In this document: piece after piece, positions 1 through 11,400 of the stretch
Position numbering within the stretch: position 1 is the first letter of the stretch
How the letters are laid out: every line of letters begins with the position of its first letter
Source: Mactra quadrangularis
Taxonomy: Eukaryota > Mollusca > Bivalvia > Venerida > Mactridae
NCBI GenBank assembly: GCA_025267735.1
Contig: CM046307.1
Span: forward strand, 32,851,231 to 32,915,230
Reading direction: 5' to 3'
DNA length: 64,000 nucleotides
The notes under the pieces: generated by a model
Database searches by the model: none
Told to the model about the DNA's origin: nothing
What the model saw: the letters and a program-made list of their open reading frames with translations, nothing else
Program-made: the position numbers and the translations under genes

Positions 1-424
1 ATCTCCCTTATGCTTATTTTCTTATCTTGACTACTTGCAGAGATTCACTATTACACATACATATAAATCGTTTCTTGGTGTTTCTTTTGTGACATTAATA
101 CATGATGTGTGATTGAAGTCACCTTAAAATTATATCTTGGTAGCATCACCATGGTTACACTTCGAAGAATTACACTTATAATAAGGTTAATATACAGTAG
201 TATATTTATTATCATAATGCCGACTGGAACAATGCTTAGAATGAAACATGTGCGATCCTTGACGATATGCAGTGCGATCCATAAATACATTTACTCTTTT
301 GTTAATGAACGTTTTGTTTTTGGACTAAAAAATTAGAAAATACAAACATATCTTTAGACACATTCATATGTATAACAATCAAACTTTTGTAACTATCTGC
401 ACTCTTCATTCAAATATTACTTAA
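1..424. other. Non-coding AT-rich stretch
   Basis: No supportable exon, repeat or RNA gene seen. Short open frames on both strands (about 75-79 codons) have low-complexity content and no recognisable domain. Confidence 0.6.
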
Positions 425-705
425 CCCAGGTCGGTAGCGAAGTTTGTAGAGCGCCTGGATTTCGAATCTAGTTTTCCGAAGGCGTAACGGGTTCCAATTC
501 TATGCCGGGATGTCATACCCTACAACAAAAATTTGACAATACATTGTAATATCAATTTGCTTCCAATAATAAGGTATATAGAGAAGTATCCGGCCTTTGG
601 AAATGTAGGTGAGTACTGGTTATAGACAAGGGTCCAAGAAAGCTAAGTGCGCACGACGACATTAAATAACCTATAAAATTGTGTTGAAACGACGTAGAAC
701 ACAGT
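425..705 (+). repeat. Degenerate tRNA-derived SINE (family A)
   Basis: A diverged copy of the SINE seen more clearly at 2634-2934 and 37454-37727. The tRNA-like head (GGTCGGTAGCGAAGTTTGTAG) is followed by a decayed B box, then the family body 'GTGAGTACTGGTTATAGACA' and the tail 'TTGTGTTGAAACGACG', which corresponds to TTGTGTTGACACGGCG in younger copies. The many substitutions suggest an old insertion. Confidence 0.75.
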
Positions 706-1830
706 ATGAGTAAACCATCTAAATAAAATTTAAATATTATTAATTACGAATAGTTTTATTTCACAAATGTTAATGGAGTTAATGATGCTGTTGATCTTCA
801 AAACGCATGTGAGATGGAGATCACTTGTAAGTTGAAACCAAACGCTTTCTCGAGCGAGAATGAACCATTGTCTACTTTTTAGTAACTGCTCATGTAATCT
901 TGTAACTAAAACAAGTCCGTGACGGAAGTTAGAAATCGTCACCACTGAGTGTTTAAGCATATATGGCCGGACAACATTTTACATGGTAATGTGGAAACAA
1001 AGTGTTAGGTAACTGAATCAACTTTGATTTAAATATTGCTAAAAGCCAAAATCATTTTATTTGAGGTGAGAAAACTGTGACAGATTCGATTAGACTCTAC
1101 ACCTCAGGGAATTTCTGTCATATACAATTGCTACAGTACATAATTGCTCAGGCGATGAATCATGTAACTAAAGTACATAATGTAAAATGGAAAATAAATT
1201 TGACAATTTTAGGTTTCTAAATATTTTAACAAATTACATTGAAATGAGATAATATCAACCGATCGCAAGTCCTTATAACGTATCTAAAATAAATGTTTTA
1301 CATGTACTATGAAATGGCTTCACGATAAGTTTTATTGAAACATAACGTTCTCCTGTTTAAAATAAAATTATCATTAAAAATTCGAGACGATTACGAAATT
1401 ACTACATTTTATCAAAATCATGTCCTCTAATTTGAATATGACAATGAAAGTGAAAGAAAACGAAATATACACACCTATGATACCAAACCGGATTTCATTA
1501 AGAAGTCAGCAGATTGTTTCTTAACTAGAACAGTGTGACAATTTATTTGTAATTGAAGACATATTCATCTCCATTCCGATTCCAATTAGTCATAAAGTTA
1601 ATGTAAAGCCTATGTCAGTCACTTACGATTATCTGTTTATTGGGGCCCATATTGACAAGCTTCTTTTGACCGATTATAGTCGTAAATCCTTCTATATTGT
1701 ACATGTATTGTTCAATTATCGTAAGATTTTTGATACTATGCTGTCCAGTAATGCAAATGATTCAATCTAGAAGCGCTCGCAGTTGTAGCAAGCTGTTGAA
1801 TTGTTTTGTTTAATAAACAAACATATCTTA
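706..1830. other. Non-coding AT-rich stretch
   Basis: No supportable gene, RNA or clear repeat boundary was found in this interval. Confidence 0.55.
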
Positions 1831-1832
1831 AT

Positions 1833-2113
1833 TATTTATCTATTGGAGTTAACACCGTGTCAACCCAATTAAGGTCAATTTACAGCGCACATACTCTATT
1901 TTTCCTGGACCATTGTCTATAACCAGTACTCAACTACCCTTCCACAAGGTCGGAAACTTCTCCATATTATCTAATCAATGGAGGAAAATCGACATTATTG
2001 TCAAATTTTCATGGAAGGGTATAACCTCCCCGGGTGGGATTCGAACCCGCACCCCCTCGGGCACGAGATTCCAAAACCCGGCGAGCTACCAACTGCGCTT
2101 TCGACCCGGGTTA
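1833..2113 (-). repeat. tRNA-derived SINE, family A
   Basis: Read on the minus strand: a tRNA-like head starting AACCCGGGTCGAAAGCGCAG, a B box GGGTTCGAATCCCACC, then the body with the 'tactggttatagacaatgg' block and a 3' end TTGACACGGTGTTAACTCCA followed by a short A/T-rich simple tail. The tRNA-related part has lost a foldable cloverleaf and the unit recurs in the window, so it is a SINE and not a tRNA gene. The flanks share an approximate TTAATAAACA, possibly an imperfect target duplication. Confidence 0.88.
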
Positions 2114-2147
2114 AATTAATAAACATCTGTAGCGTGTTCAATTACAC

Positions 2148-2430
2148 TAAACGTTACAGAACGTTACAGAACGATACATTCGGAACTCCTCGCCCATTCG
2201 CTGCGAATAATCTAATTCAATACACAAATATGAAATCGTTAAGGCAATGAGTGATGATTCAAAATTTACGGACTAAAAACGAAATATCACTCAATGCCTA
2301 AACGATCATATATTTGTTTACTTTAACACCGGTAGTTTCAAAATAGCGTCTAAATATGTCCGAGATTATTCGCAGCGAATGGCCCAGGAGTTCCGAATGT
2401 ATCGTTACGGAACGTTTTGTAACGTTCGCG
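2148..2430. mobile_element. Palindromic (foldback) MITE
   Basis: Almost the whole segment is one inverted repeat. The left arm has CATTCGGAACTCCT..CATTCGCTGCGAATAATCT and the right arm its reverse complement AGATTATTCGCAGCGAATG..AGGAGTTCCGAATG. The inner arms also pair (AAATCGTTAAGGCAATGAGT against ACTCAATGCCTAAACGAT). The ends carry repeated ACGTTACAGAACG units. No coding capacity. Confidence 0.8.
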
Positions 2431-2489
2431 GTAACTGAACGCAGGGCAGACCATCGCTCTATACTACGTTCTCACAGTGAACTCCAGCT

Positions 2490-4732
2490 GGGCCCGGTTT
2501 CATGAACGTTCTCATAACTTAAATAAATTTAAGATTGTCTTAAATATTTTGGCCGTAACTATGAGTATCTTATAAAATATTTTAAGTGGATTTCACGAAG
2601 CCTTTCTTACATAAGTATAAATTTATAGTTGATTTCTTTCTTTATTTATTTATTTATTGGAGTTAACGCCGTATCAACAGAATTCAGGTCATTTCACGGC
2701 GTCGAGCGCACCTAACCTAGCTTTCCTGGACCATTGTCTATAACCAGTACTCACCTACTCTTTCACAAGGCCGGAAACTTCTCCATATTACTTAATCAAT
2801 GGAGGAAAATCGACATTATTGTCAAATTTTCATGGAAGGGTATAACCTCCCCGGGTGGGATTCGAACCCGCACCCCCTCGGGCACGAGTATCCAAATCCC
2901 GGCGCGCTACCAACTGCGCTATCGACCCGGGTTCTTTATAGTTGATATAAGCGACCCAAACTTAAACCAACAATATAACCTTAGAGTACTAAATGTCCAG
3001 CGCGTTTCATTGATGGACTCTATAGCGTAAACGGTTAGACTGTTGTGCTTGAAATATTGTTTTTGTCTGGCATAGGTTCGAACCGTGAATGTTGATTTTT
3101 CACTTTTGGTCTATTCTTTTTATTTTTGTCAATCATTTGTGTTTTCCTATTTTGCACAATTATCTTACCTTCACTTCATTGCTATACTTATAGAGTTTAG
3201 TATTTTTCGAAATTACAAAATTGTGCATCAGCGAAGATTGAATAAGACGTGATAAATGTAGGTAATGAGTGGAGGATATCTTTGTATAGTTATAAGATGC
3301 ATAAGAAATCTCATATCTTTTGGGCCTTTATCAAAGTTTGGAGACGAGCGTTATTTAATTTGCATAACAAAAATTGCATTGCAAACTATGATGCCCGTCT
3401 TGGCTAACTTAAAAATAAGGTGGTATGTCAAATCCATTACTAGTATGTGATAAAAGAACCCTATGTTAAATATTTGGTTTACAATTTTTGAATGCGCGTA
3501 AATGTTTCAGACAGTTACACAAAAGCATTACTTGAATTGTAGTGCACGGATCAGTCAATTATTGTCCGTCTGATGGAGTGACAACAATTCCTACTTTAAA
3601 CAGTTTGAAAATTGCTTATAATGGCTTTTGACGATTGATGTCTACCTTACAATATGCTTGACGTTTTCTTTCTGTTTTACAATATAGTTTGGCATTCAAT
3701 GCTTGCCTGGACAGTGTGTTTAAATGAATGCATTGCATGTCTTGCAAGAGTATGGTGGTAAGAAACGTTTACATTATCTATGTTTAAAATAGTTCGACTT
3801 TCATTACTTGCATCTGAAAATATTGAACTGTTTATATCACAAATTTTTGTTAAAGTCTACAAGCTATGGATCTTAAAAAGACATAACGAATGCATTAAGC
3901 ATACTTTATATGTCATGCCTCGTAAACAAAAATGCTGAATATAGGAGTAAATATTTAAGCGAAAAAAGCAACGAAGTCCCATTTATTGTTGTTTACATGT
4001 ATAGATATTTAGGGGCTAGTAAAGGTATTGAATAAAGATATGATTGCAATGTATTATAATACGATAATAATAATAATAAAACACCGTTGGATTACGTTGC
4101 GATTTATTGGCAAATGCGTATCAAAATTAAAATAAATGGAATTGAATAAATTAATTGATCAATTTTCTGTTGGAATGATTGACATCTCAAAAATCTTAAC
4201 AGAATGACGATCGAAATTGATATCAAAGTATTTATTCGTTTTAATCTGCTAGTTTTATTATAATCTATATAATAATACAGAAACTCAACTCCGCCAACAC
4301 TAAGTCTTGAAGTAGTGCAGAAACTGTCATTTTCCATCTTATACGTGAGGGGACGAATAAATTCAACGATGATATGAATCGTACCAGATGAAAATCTTTA
4401 ACTCTGATAAATTATATTCTATATTCCGACATACTTCCTAAACCACACTAAGTGTTTCTTCGTCGGAATTCCCGTCGTCTAGGGACTCTATAGCCAGTCA
4501 CACATAAAATTAAAACAAACGTTTAACCATTTGTTTATATTTAAGTAATGTTTACATTTGGTTTAATCTACCCGTTCACTCGATTAAATTTTCACTCATA
4601 ACTTTGACTATTTAAGAGCGGATTAAATTGTAAAATGTTTGTGAAACGCACTTTAACTTAAAAATGCTAAAAACAGAAAATTTAAGGTTAATCTAGAAAT
4701 TTAAGATAAGAATGCGTTCGTGAAACCGGGCC
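2490..4732. mobile_element. Non-autonomous DNA transposon with GGCCCGGTTTCA termini
   Basis: Terminal inverted repeats pair GGCCCGGTTTCATGAACG at the left with CGTTCGTGAAACCGGGCC at the right. A 3-bp flanking CTG on both sides is compatible with a target-site duplication. Inside are only non-coding AT-rich sequence and a SINE (2634-2934). GGGCCCGGTTTCA-type ends with a 3-bp duplication are reminiscent of PIF/Harbinger-type elements, but with no transposase the superfamily is inference. Confidence 0.75.
2634..2934 (-). repeat. tRNA-derived SINE, family A, with perfect target duplication
   Basis: Full-length minus-strand copy: tRNA-like head (CCCGGGTCGATAGCGCAG), B box GGGTTCGAATCCCACC, body, and a 3' TAAATAAATAAATAAA tail. 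It is flanked by a perfect 12-bp duplication TTTATAGTTGAT at 2622-2633 and 2935-2946, which defines the insertion exactly. It lies inside the GGCCCGG-ended transposon, so it is younger than that element. Confidence 0.93.
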
Positions 4733-4777
4733 CTGCAGGTCACAATTTACTTAGCTAATATTCATAACACTTGACAT

Positions 4778-5052
4778 TGGCGGATCCAGCGGGGGGGGGG
4801 GGGTCCAGACCACCCCCCAGAATTTCCAAAACGTACCTGTCTATCAGAGTATTTCTTGACTGTAAGTCACTTTTAAGTACCACGAAGCAATTTTTCTCGG
4901 AGATTGATATATATTTAATGGTTATGTAGTTGTTATTATCAATATGTTGTATTATTCTGCAAATAAAGTATAATGTTTATGCGGTTCGAAAGTTTGGAAC
5001 TCCACCCCTAAAAAAGTTCGGACCCCTAGAAAAAATCCTGGATCCGCCCTTG
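4778..5052. mobile_element. MITE with GGCGGATCCAG termini
   Basis: The termini pair as inverted repeats: TTGGCGGATCCAG at the left and CTGGATCCGCCC at the right. The interior has a G-run and AAAAAAGTTCGGACCCC-like sequence. Ends of the form GGGGCGGATCCAG are common on invertebrate hAT-type MITEs; the assignment is by resemblance only and no 8-bp duplication was confirmed. Confidence 0.65.
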
Positions 5053-5165
5053 CTTGCCTTGGTTTGGGTATTGGAAATCTCAAGTAAAATAAAGAAAATA
5101 GTCAAATTTGTCAATTTGACAGCTAAAGTTAATTAATCAGCAATTAAAAACATTCCGTCGCCTCA

Positions 5166-5495
5166 GTCTAACAATGTCCTATCTCCATTTTTGAAAAAAA
5201 ATGAGATAAATATCTCAAGTGACTTGTATGACCTTGTTCTATCTTCTAACAAAGGGTTTGAGACTCTATCATGTCAAACAGCTTAATTCGCCAATCGTAC
5301 ATTATCCTATTTCCACACTTTTTCTCTGCTCACAGCGTAAATACTGCTCTATGTCCAGGACATAGATCAATATTTGGGATGAAAACACTGTTATCCGATC
5401 AAAATGAAATCCATGTCCTAATTGACGCTAACAATGCTCTAAGTCCATAGAAACTCGTTCGAACCTTGTTCTATCTCCTTTGGTTCAGTCGAAGT
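5166..5495. repeat. Diverged short motif cluster (…TGTCCTATCTCC…)
   Basis: Variants of a 12-16 base motif recur roughly every 50-60 bp: AATGTCCTATCTCC, CTTGTTCTATCTTC, CATTATCCTATTTCC, GCTCTATGTCC, AATGCTCTAAGTCC, CTTGTTCTATCTCC. It looks like an old tandem array that has decayed. No gene is present. Confidence 0.45.
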
Positions 5496-6080
5496 ACACA
5501 ATTTGATTATCGTGTTTTTATTGTTAAATGACATCAATGAACTTGTGAATACCTAAATTAGTATATATGCTACAATGTATGCAGTGTTACAAACTCAAAA
5601 TGACAGAAAACTTGCCTACATCAACAAAAATCAAAGGACTGGAGTGCTGGAGGAACAATTTACTGAACTTATTTTTTGATTAAAGAATATATAATTATGT
5701 CAAAATATAAATATTATCTATAAAATAATGTATTAAGTATCAATTAACAGAATTGAAAATATGCATTGTCAAAAACATCGTAGGCCCTTTTTACTCCAAC
5801 AAGTAATCATTGCAGTTGTCACAGGTTGAGTTGTCTACGGGTTGAGTTGTCCCGTCTCCATTGCAAAATTTGTATGTCCTGAGAGTAACCTCCCTTTTCC
5901 TGAAGAGTTTCAAGAACGACAACACAAGCCAGCGTTGTATTACATTTAAATGAGATGTTAATGAGTTTCACGCTTGAACTACGCCTCTTTGTCTATGTTG
6001 AAAATTGTTGAAGCGTAAAAAGAGTAATCTTATACTTTCTTGTTACCATTGGAACGATGTTAAATAACATCGTTCCAATA

Positions 6081-6310
6081 AACCGAGACGATAGCGCAAT
6101 AGGTAGCGCGCCGTGATTCGGAATCTCGTGTTACGAGGGAGGTACGGGTTCGAATCCCATCCGGGGAGGTTATACCCTTCCATGAAAATTAGACAATAAT
6201 GTCAATTTTCCTCCATTGATTAGATAATACGGAGAAATGCCTGCCCTTGTTGAAGGGTAGGTGAGTACTGGTTATAGACAATGGTCCTGGAAAGCTAGGC
6301 TAGGTATGCT
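6081..6310 (+). repeat. tRNA-derived SINE, family A
   Basis: Plus-strand copy: head GAGACGATAGCGCAATAGG, B box GGGTTCGAATCCCATCC, then 'ggttatacccttccatg' and the body ending near GAAAGCTAGGCTAGGTATGC. The 3' tail seen in other copies is missing, and the next repeat begins where it would be. Confidence 0.88.
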
Positions 6311-6329
6311 GGGGTCCATGTATTTACAG

Positions 6330-7072
6330 GAAAGCCAGGAAAGTCGGAAAGCCCGGAAAGTCCTAAAAAATTTTGTTTAGTGTTAATTAAATAGCGTTTA
6401 GACAGTAAATTACTTGTTTTTATGAGTTAAAAACGTCATATCAATGATACTTTAACAACTTTGATATGTTAGTATAATAATACGAGCGTTTTTTTCGATC
6501 TCCGATCACAAACAGTAATAGAGCAACGCCGGAAAGTCCTACATAAATTTGTTTCGTAGCTAGTTAAATTGCGTTTACACTAAAAATTACTTGTTTTTTG
6601 TGATATAAAAACGTCATATTAATGATACTTTTACAACTTTGATGTGTTAGTATAATAATACGAGCGTTTTTTTCGATCTCCTGTCACTAACAGTAATAGA
6701 GCAAGGCCGGAAAGTTTACATAAATTTGTTTCGTAGCTAGTTAAATTGCGTTTAGACTGAAAATTACTTGTTTTTTGTGAGTTAAAAACGTCATATCAAT
6801 GATACTTTAACAACTTTGATATGTTAGTATAATAATACGAGCGTTTTTTCGATCTCGATAACGAACAGTAATAGAGCAAGGCCGGAAAGTCCTATATCAA
6901 TTTGTATTGTAGCTAATGAAATTGCTTTTAGACTGAAATTTACTTGTTTTTGTGATTTAAAAACGTCATAGCAATGACACTTTAACAACTTATGATACGT
7001 ATCTATAATAATTTGAGAATTTTATTTGGATCTCCGATCACGAACAGTAATAGAACATGGACTTTCCGGATC
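6330..7072. repeat. Four ~175-bp tandem repeats bounded by GGAAAGTCC / GGACTTTCC
   Basis: Four consecutive units each start GGAAAGTCCTA, run through AAAACGTCATATCAATGATA and end AACAGTAATAGAGCAAGGCC. They are preceded by short GGAAAGCC/GGAAAGTC runs and end at an inverted GGACTTTCCGG, so the block has the layout of a core-repeat mobile element with short inverted ends. No coding capacity. The last unit is the most diverged. Confidence 0.8.
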
Positions 7073-7422
7073 TGGTAAAAACAGTAAGTGTTAAACCCTG
7101 TGAACGCAACTGGCTCAATGCACATATGCATTACAAACTGAAACTGTTTCAATCACTTCAATGCACTTGTGACACAGACATCAGAACACATACTAAATGC
7201 ATGACTACTCTTGAAATGGACTAGATAAGAAATATAGCAAAAAGACAACTCTGCTTAACCATAACTCTTACAAGCTGCATAGGACAGCACATACTGTTGT
7301 TGCTACTATAAGTAAAATGATGGGATGGTATAGGAATAATGAAGAAAAATCAATTAGAATGAAATTTATCATATTCTATATTAGATATGTTGTTGTAACA
7401 TTAATCAGTAAAGTAAAATGTA

Positions 7423-7730
7423 ATGGCATTTTATAGTCTAAGTTTCATGCTTATGCACGTTTGTCAACTTTACAGCTATTACATGTACCCCTGGTCATTG
7501 GGCTACTGGTATCTATCTATCAATCTCCCTTCGGAGCCTTTACTCTGCTTAGTGCAGCTGGCAAATTGTTGCAATGTACCACCCGCACAGGTATCCATTT
7601 ACACCTGGGTGGAGTAAAGCATTTGCAGGTTCATTTCTTGCTCAAGGAAATTAGCAGTGCCCCTATCGGGATTCCAAGACTTTTTAAATCCCTAAGCCTG
7701 TCCTACCACTTGATTACTGCTCCTACTCAG
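7423..7730 (-). repeat. tRNA-derived SINE-like repeat, family B
   Basis: Matches the repeats at 44717-44893 and 63800-64000 (same orientation) and 59855-59985 (opposite). Shared blocks are 'gcattttatagtcta..agtttcatgct..acaactttacag', 'ggtatccatttacacctgggtgga' and a tRNA-like head GTAGGACAGGCTTAGGGATT on the minus strand. The open frames across it arise from repeat sequence and are not genes. Confidence 0.7.
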
Positions 7731-8469
7731 AATAAACTATGTTATATAGTCAGTTTTATCTCAACTGTAAAAATTTGAATAATTAAGATATACTTATGCA
7801 AATATTTACATTACAGTATTTTTTCCTTTTAACAAATCTTTAAAATCATGATTTTACAGTTCAACCAGAGTTTAAAAATAGCCTGCTAACACCATCTCAG
7901 GCAGAAAATACTCTGGAACATTTCCTTGACTACCCTCTAACTAATCTTCAGTCCAGTAAGTACTACTGAAAATTTGAATAACCATCAAGATGACAAAGAA
8001 GTACAAACTAAATCTGAACCACTAAGGGAGAGTCATGCAGCTGTAACTGTAACAACTACTTAAGTCAGTAGATGGAATAGTATAGGACTTATGCTCTGGA
8101 CAAGCAAACAGGGGTCATCACCACAGCCACTGAAAGAAACCTATTAGGCCGTGAGCCAGATACACTTTTGCTCCCCCCCAGGGGGAATTTTCAAGACCCA
8201 TATTTTTTTATTCCCCTATCTATCCTAAGTACAACAGTACAAAGTTTGCAAGTTTCCAGTGGGGCATTGCTGAGAAAATCAACTTTTAAATGTATAGGTA
8301 AATAGCAATTTTTGTTCCATTTTTATCGATTTATTTTTGCAAAAACCATTAAATCATGTTTGCAACACCAAGTTCTCATTATATTGTTTGTCAATTAAAA
8401 AGAAAATGTGTCTTTTGTGTTTTATAAAGGAAATTGCTGTTGATACTGATCTCATAAGTACCTCAAAAT
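7731..8469. other. Non-coding stretch
   Basis: No supportable gene. A C/G palindrome CCCCCCCAGGGGG occurs near 8174. No clear repeat boundaries. Confidence 0.5.
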
Positions 8470-11400
8470 GTAACATACGTTACTGTGCCTTTGCGCGCAG
8501 ACTATGAAACATAGCCACATAAAGTAGTCATAATACACTTGCTTTTTAAGATATACAATGTTGCTGTATGTAAGAATAAGGTTTTTATCTTGCTCCTCAG
8601 AAAAATTAACTTACACACAGCTCTTAAACTTTGTCGCCAAGAGTGTTGAAACTTACATGACCATAAAAAAATCCATTTTTTCAAATTGGAAAAGATATTA
8701 TAATTGTAAAATATTTTAAAACATAAGATCAGATATGTATATATATGAAATAAAAACGATTGCCATTAAGTATTCAATGACATTTCATTAAATTTCACAT
8801 TTTACCAAAATTTTCGGGTAGACATTTAAAAATGAAACATACGTGACCATGGTTTTTCAACTAATGTTAAATATCTTAGTTGAATTCACGTTTACTAATT
8901 AGTCTCTCTAATGAACTCTTCATTTTATGATTACAGTAAAGTTCCGCTAATAAGACCACTTTTGTTATTTCAAAATCATGCGAATTTTGACATTCATTAA
9001 GACCCAAATGCTTAATTTGTGAACAAAAGGGTCTCTATAATAAGACCGGTCCGCTATTAAGACCACCGACTTTGCTGGTCTTAATAGCGGACCTTTACTG
9101 TACTACTTTTGCCATTCCTCAGGATCGTCTAGAGATAATGCTGTCTAAAGTATCAAATGTAACATACGTGATTAACATACGTTACCGTTAAAATGATATA
9201 CCGATCTTACAATGCGGCGAAGGGTTGAACGATGACATATTGAAAATTGGTTTACACCAAAAATGTTATCCACAATAAATAAAGTCGTTATTCAGCCGTT
9301 TCGCGTTAAGTTAAGCAATTATTGAGAAAATATGTCACATGAAATTTATGTTGCAGCACTCAAAAAGTTTGTTTAAAAATGTAAACTTCAACCTTTCACG
9401 GACTTAAAATCAGAAGTTTTTTTAATAACAAGTTCGTTAATAAGTAAATATTTGTGATGAGTTTTACCTGGTAATTCTTATCCGTGAATTACGTTACTGT
9501 AGTGAATCAATTATTAACAATGTCTAAAATTAAAATACAAACCATGTGTGACACCGATGATGAGTTTTTTTCAATTCATTGATCATTTCTACCTATCAAA
9601 CAACCAACACATAACAAGAACAAATATGTATATCAGACATAATAAGGACGAAACAAATAGTTTATAGACTATTTTATTGGCTTTTTTCTTTTAGAAAAAG
9701 TCCTTTCCCTGTCAAAAAGTATAGATAATGATAAGCATTACATACTTTAACATTGAAATATCGATACAAAATGTCATACCCTTTCCTAAAAGTATTCAAA
9801 CTACGGTGTCAAAATATTGAAAGGATAGTGTAGTACAATAGTGTGTATTTATATGTACTAATGGTAACGTAATTCACATAAATTTTATTTTATATGGCGT
9901 GAATCTATAAAAGTAAATACTGTTAACTAGAGATATAAAATGGAAAAATCTCTTTAGTGTATAGTTCATTTGTGCTAATTTTTAGATTTTAAGCAGTAGA
10001 TTGGATGACTTTGGACTTTTATATAATTGAAACCTTTGTACGACATACGCAGTTTTATAAAATTTCAAAATGCCTTTTAAAATACATTGCAAAATGATTA
10101 ATACGCAAGCTGTGATAACAAATAAATGTCTACAACACTGAATACGTAGTAAATACTTGATAAAGCTGTAAAAGGACATATCATGGAGAACCATAATGTC
10201 GCTAATTTAAGAAAAGAACGGTAACGTAATTCACAATATATTTGTACAAAACTTTCTTTCATGTTTGAAAATGTTCTATATTACTGACACTCTAACTTAA
10301 TTTAACAATAGAGAAATCCTTGTTCTGCCAATGATGAAAACTAACTTATTGGTCATTATGTATAATTTATTATTAGTTAACGAGTTTGCAAACACAATTT
10401 TCCAAACTGTTAACAATGATTTAAATGGAGGGGCATATTTTCTGTTATATGAAATATTTTCATATTTTACTTACGAGGCATAATTGGAAGCCTGCAGTTT
10501 ATACATGATTTATTTCTGTTTCATGGGACTAAACGTAAAAGAACATCACTCAATACTCCTTGTCAAGATTGATTTGAAGCTTTAAAAAATATATTTGATG
10601 CATGAAAAATAAGTTTACATGTAACATGTTTCAACACTTCTAGTATATTGAACTTGAAGCATTCCGACGTCAGCGTTGAGTAACGATGATGTAACTTCTT
10701 ATTGTAAAGACAAGTGCATGGTTTTCTCACTCCACATAATCACCAATTTAGATATAACATATTTTATTGCCTACATGTAATTATTATTGTAATTATTACC
10801 AATGTTCTTATACATAGAATATACATAACAGTATCTTAGCCCACAGTATGTCTTGTCTGCCCACAAGTTTGCACCGCTGGTTGTCTCTTGCGTCAAGTGT
10901 TGATAAATTTGAACTGAAGCACGGACAATTTTACATCTAGATTCTCTATCTTCTTGTCTGCCTTCTTCACAGAACATGTAGTTTTCCAGCTACCCGTTCT
11001 CTCTGTGAACTTTATGTTTACTACCATGTCAGAATATCTCCTTCTCTACATAAAAGGAATTGGGCACTGCTACCATTTTAATTAAATCGCATAATCCATC
11101 TGCCTTATAATCAATTATCGCTACCATATTTAGATTAGTGTTACAACGATCTGCAACTTTGCCTTTTATCGTCATGCGCCTCCTTTGGTTTTTGCTTTTA
11201 TATATTGTATGGGTCCATAATCGTATACATTTTTGTCTCATTCTAAATATATTTGGACCTATATTGGTTGTTAGTTTTTAAAATGTTTTAAAGTTTAAAT
11301 TCAATTAATTTTCTCTTTTCAAGTAGCTTTAGCCATATTTTGGCTTTCTTCAATCTCTCTATGCCCTTTGCATCTAAACATTGCTTTTACCCACTGGCCA

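Noticed and set aside
2040..2105. Possible tRNA genes (also near 2870, 6100, 37470, 44830, 52240)
   Set aside because: A- and B-box-like words are present, but they head dispersed SINE copies with shared non-tRNA bodies, and no complete cloverleaf was found.
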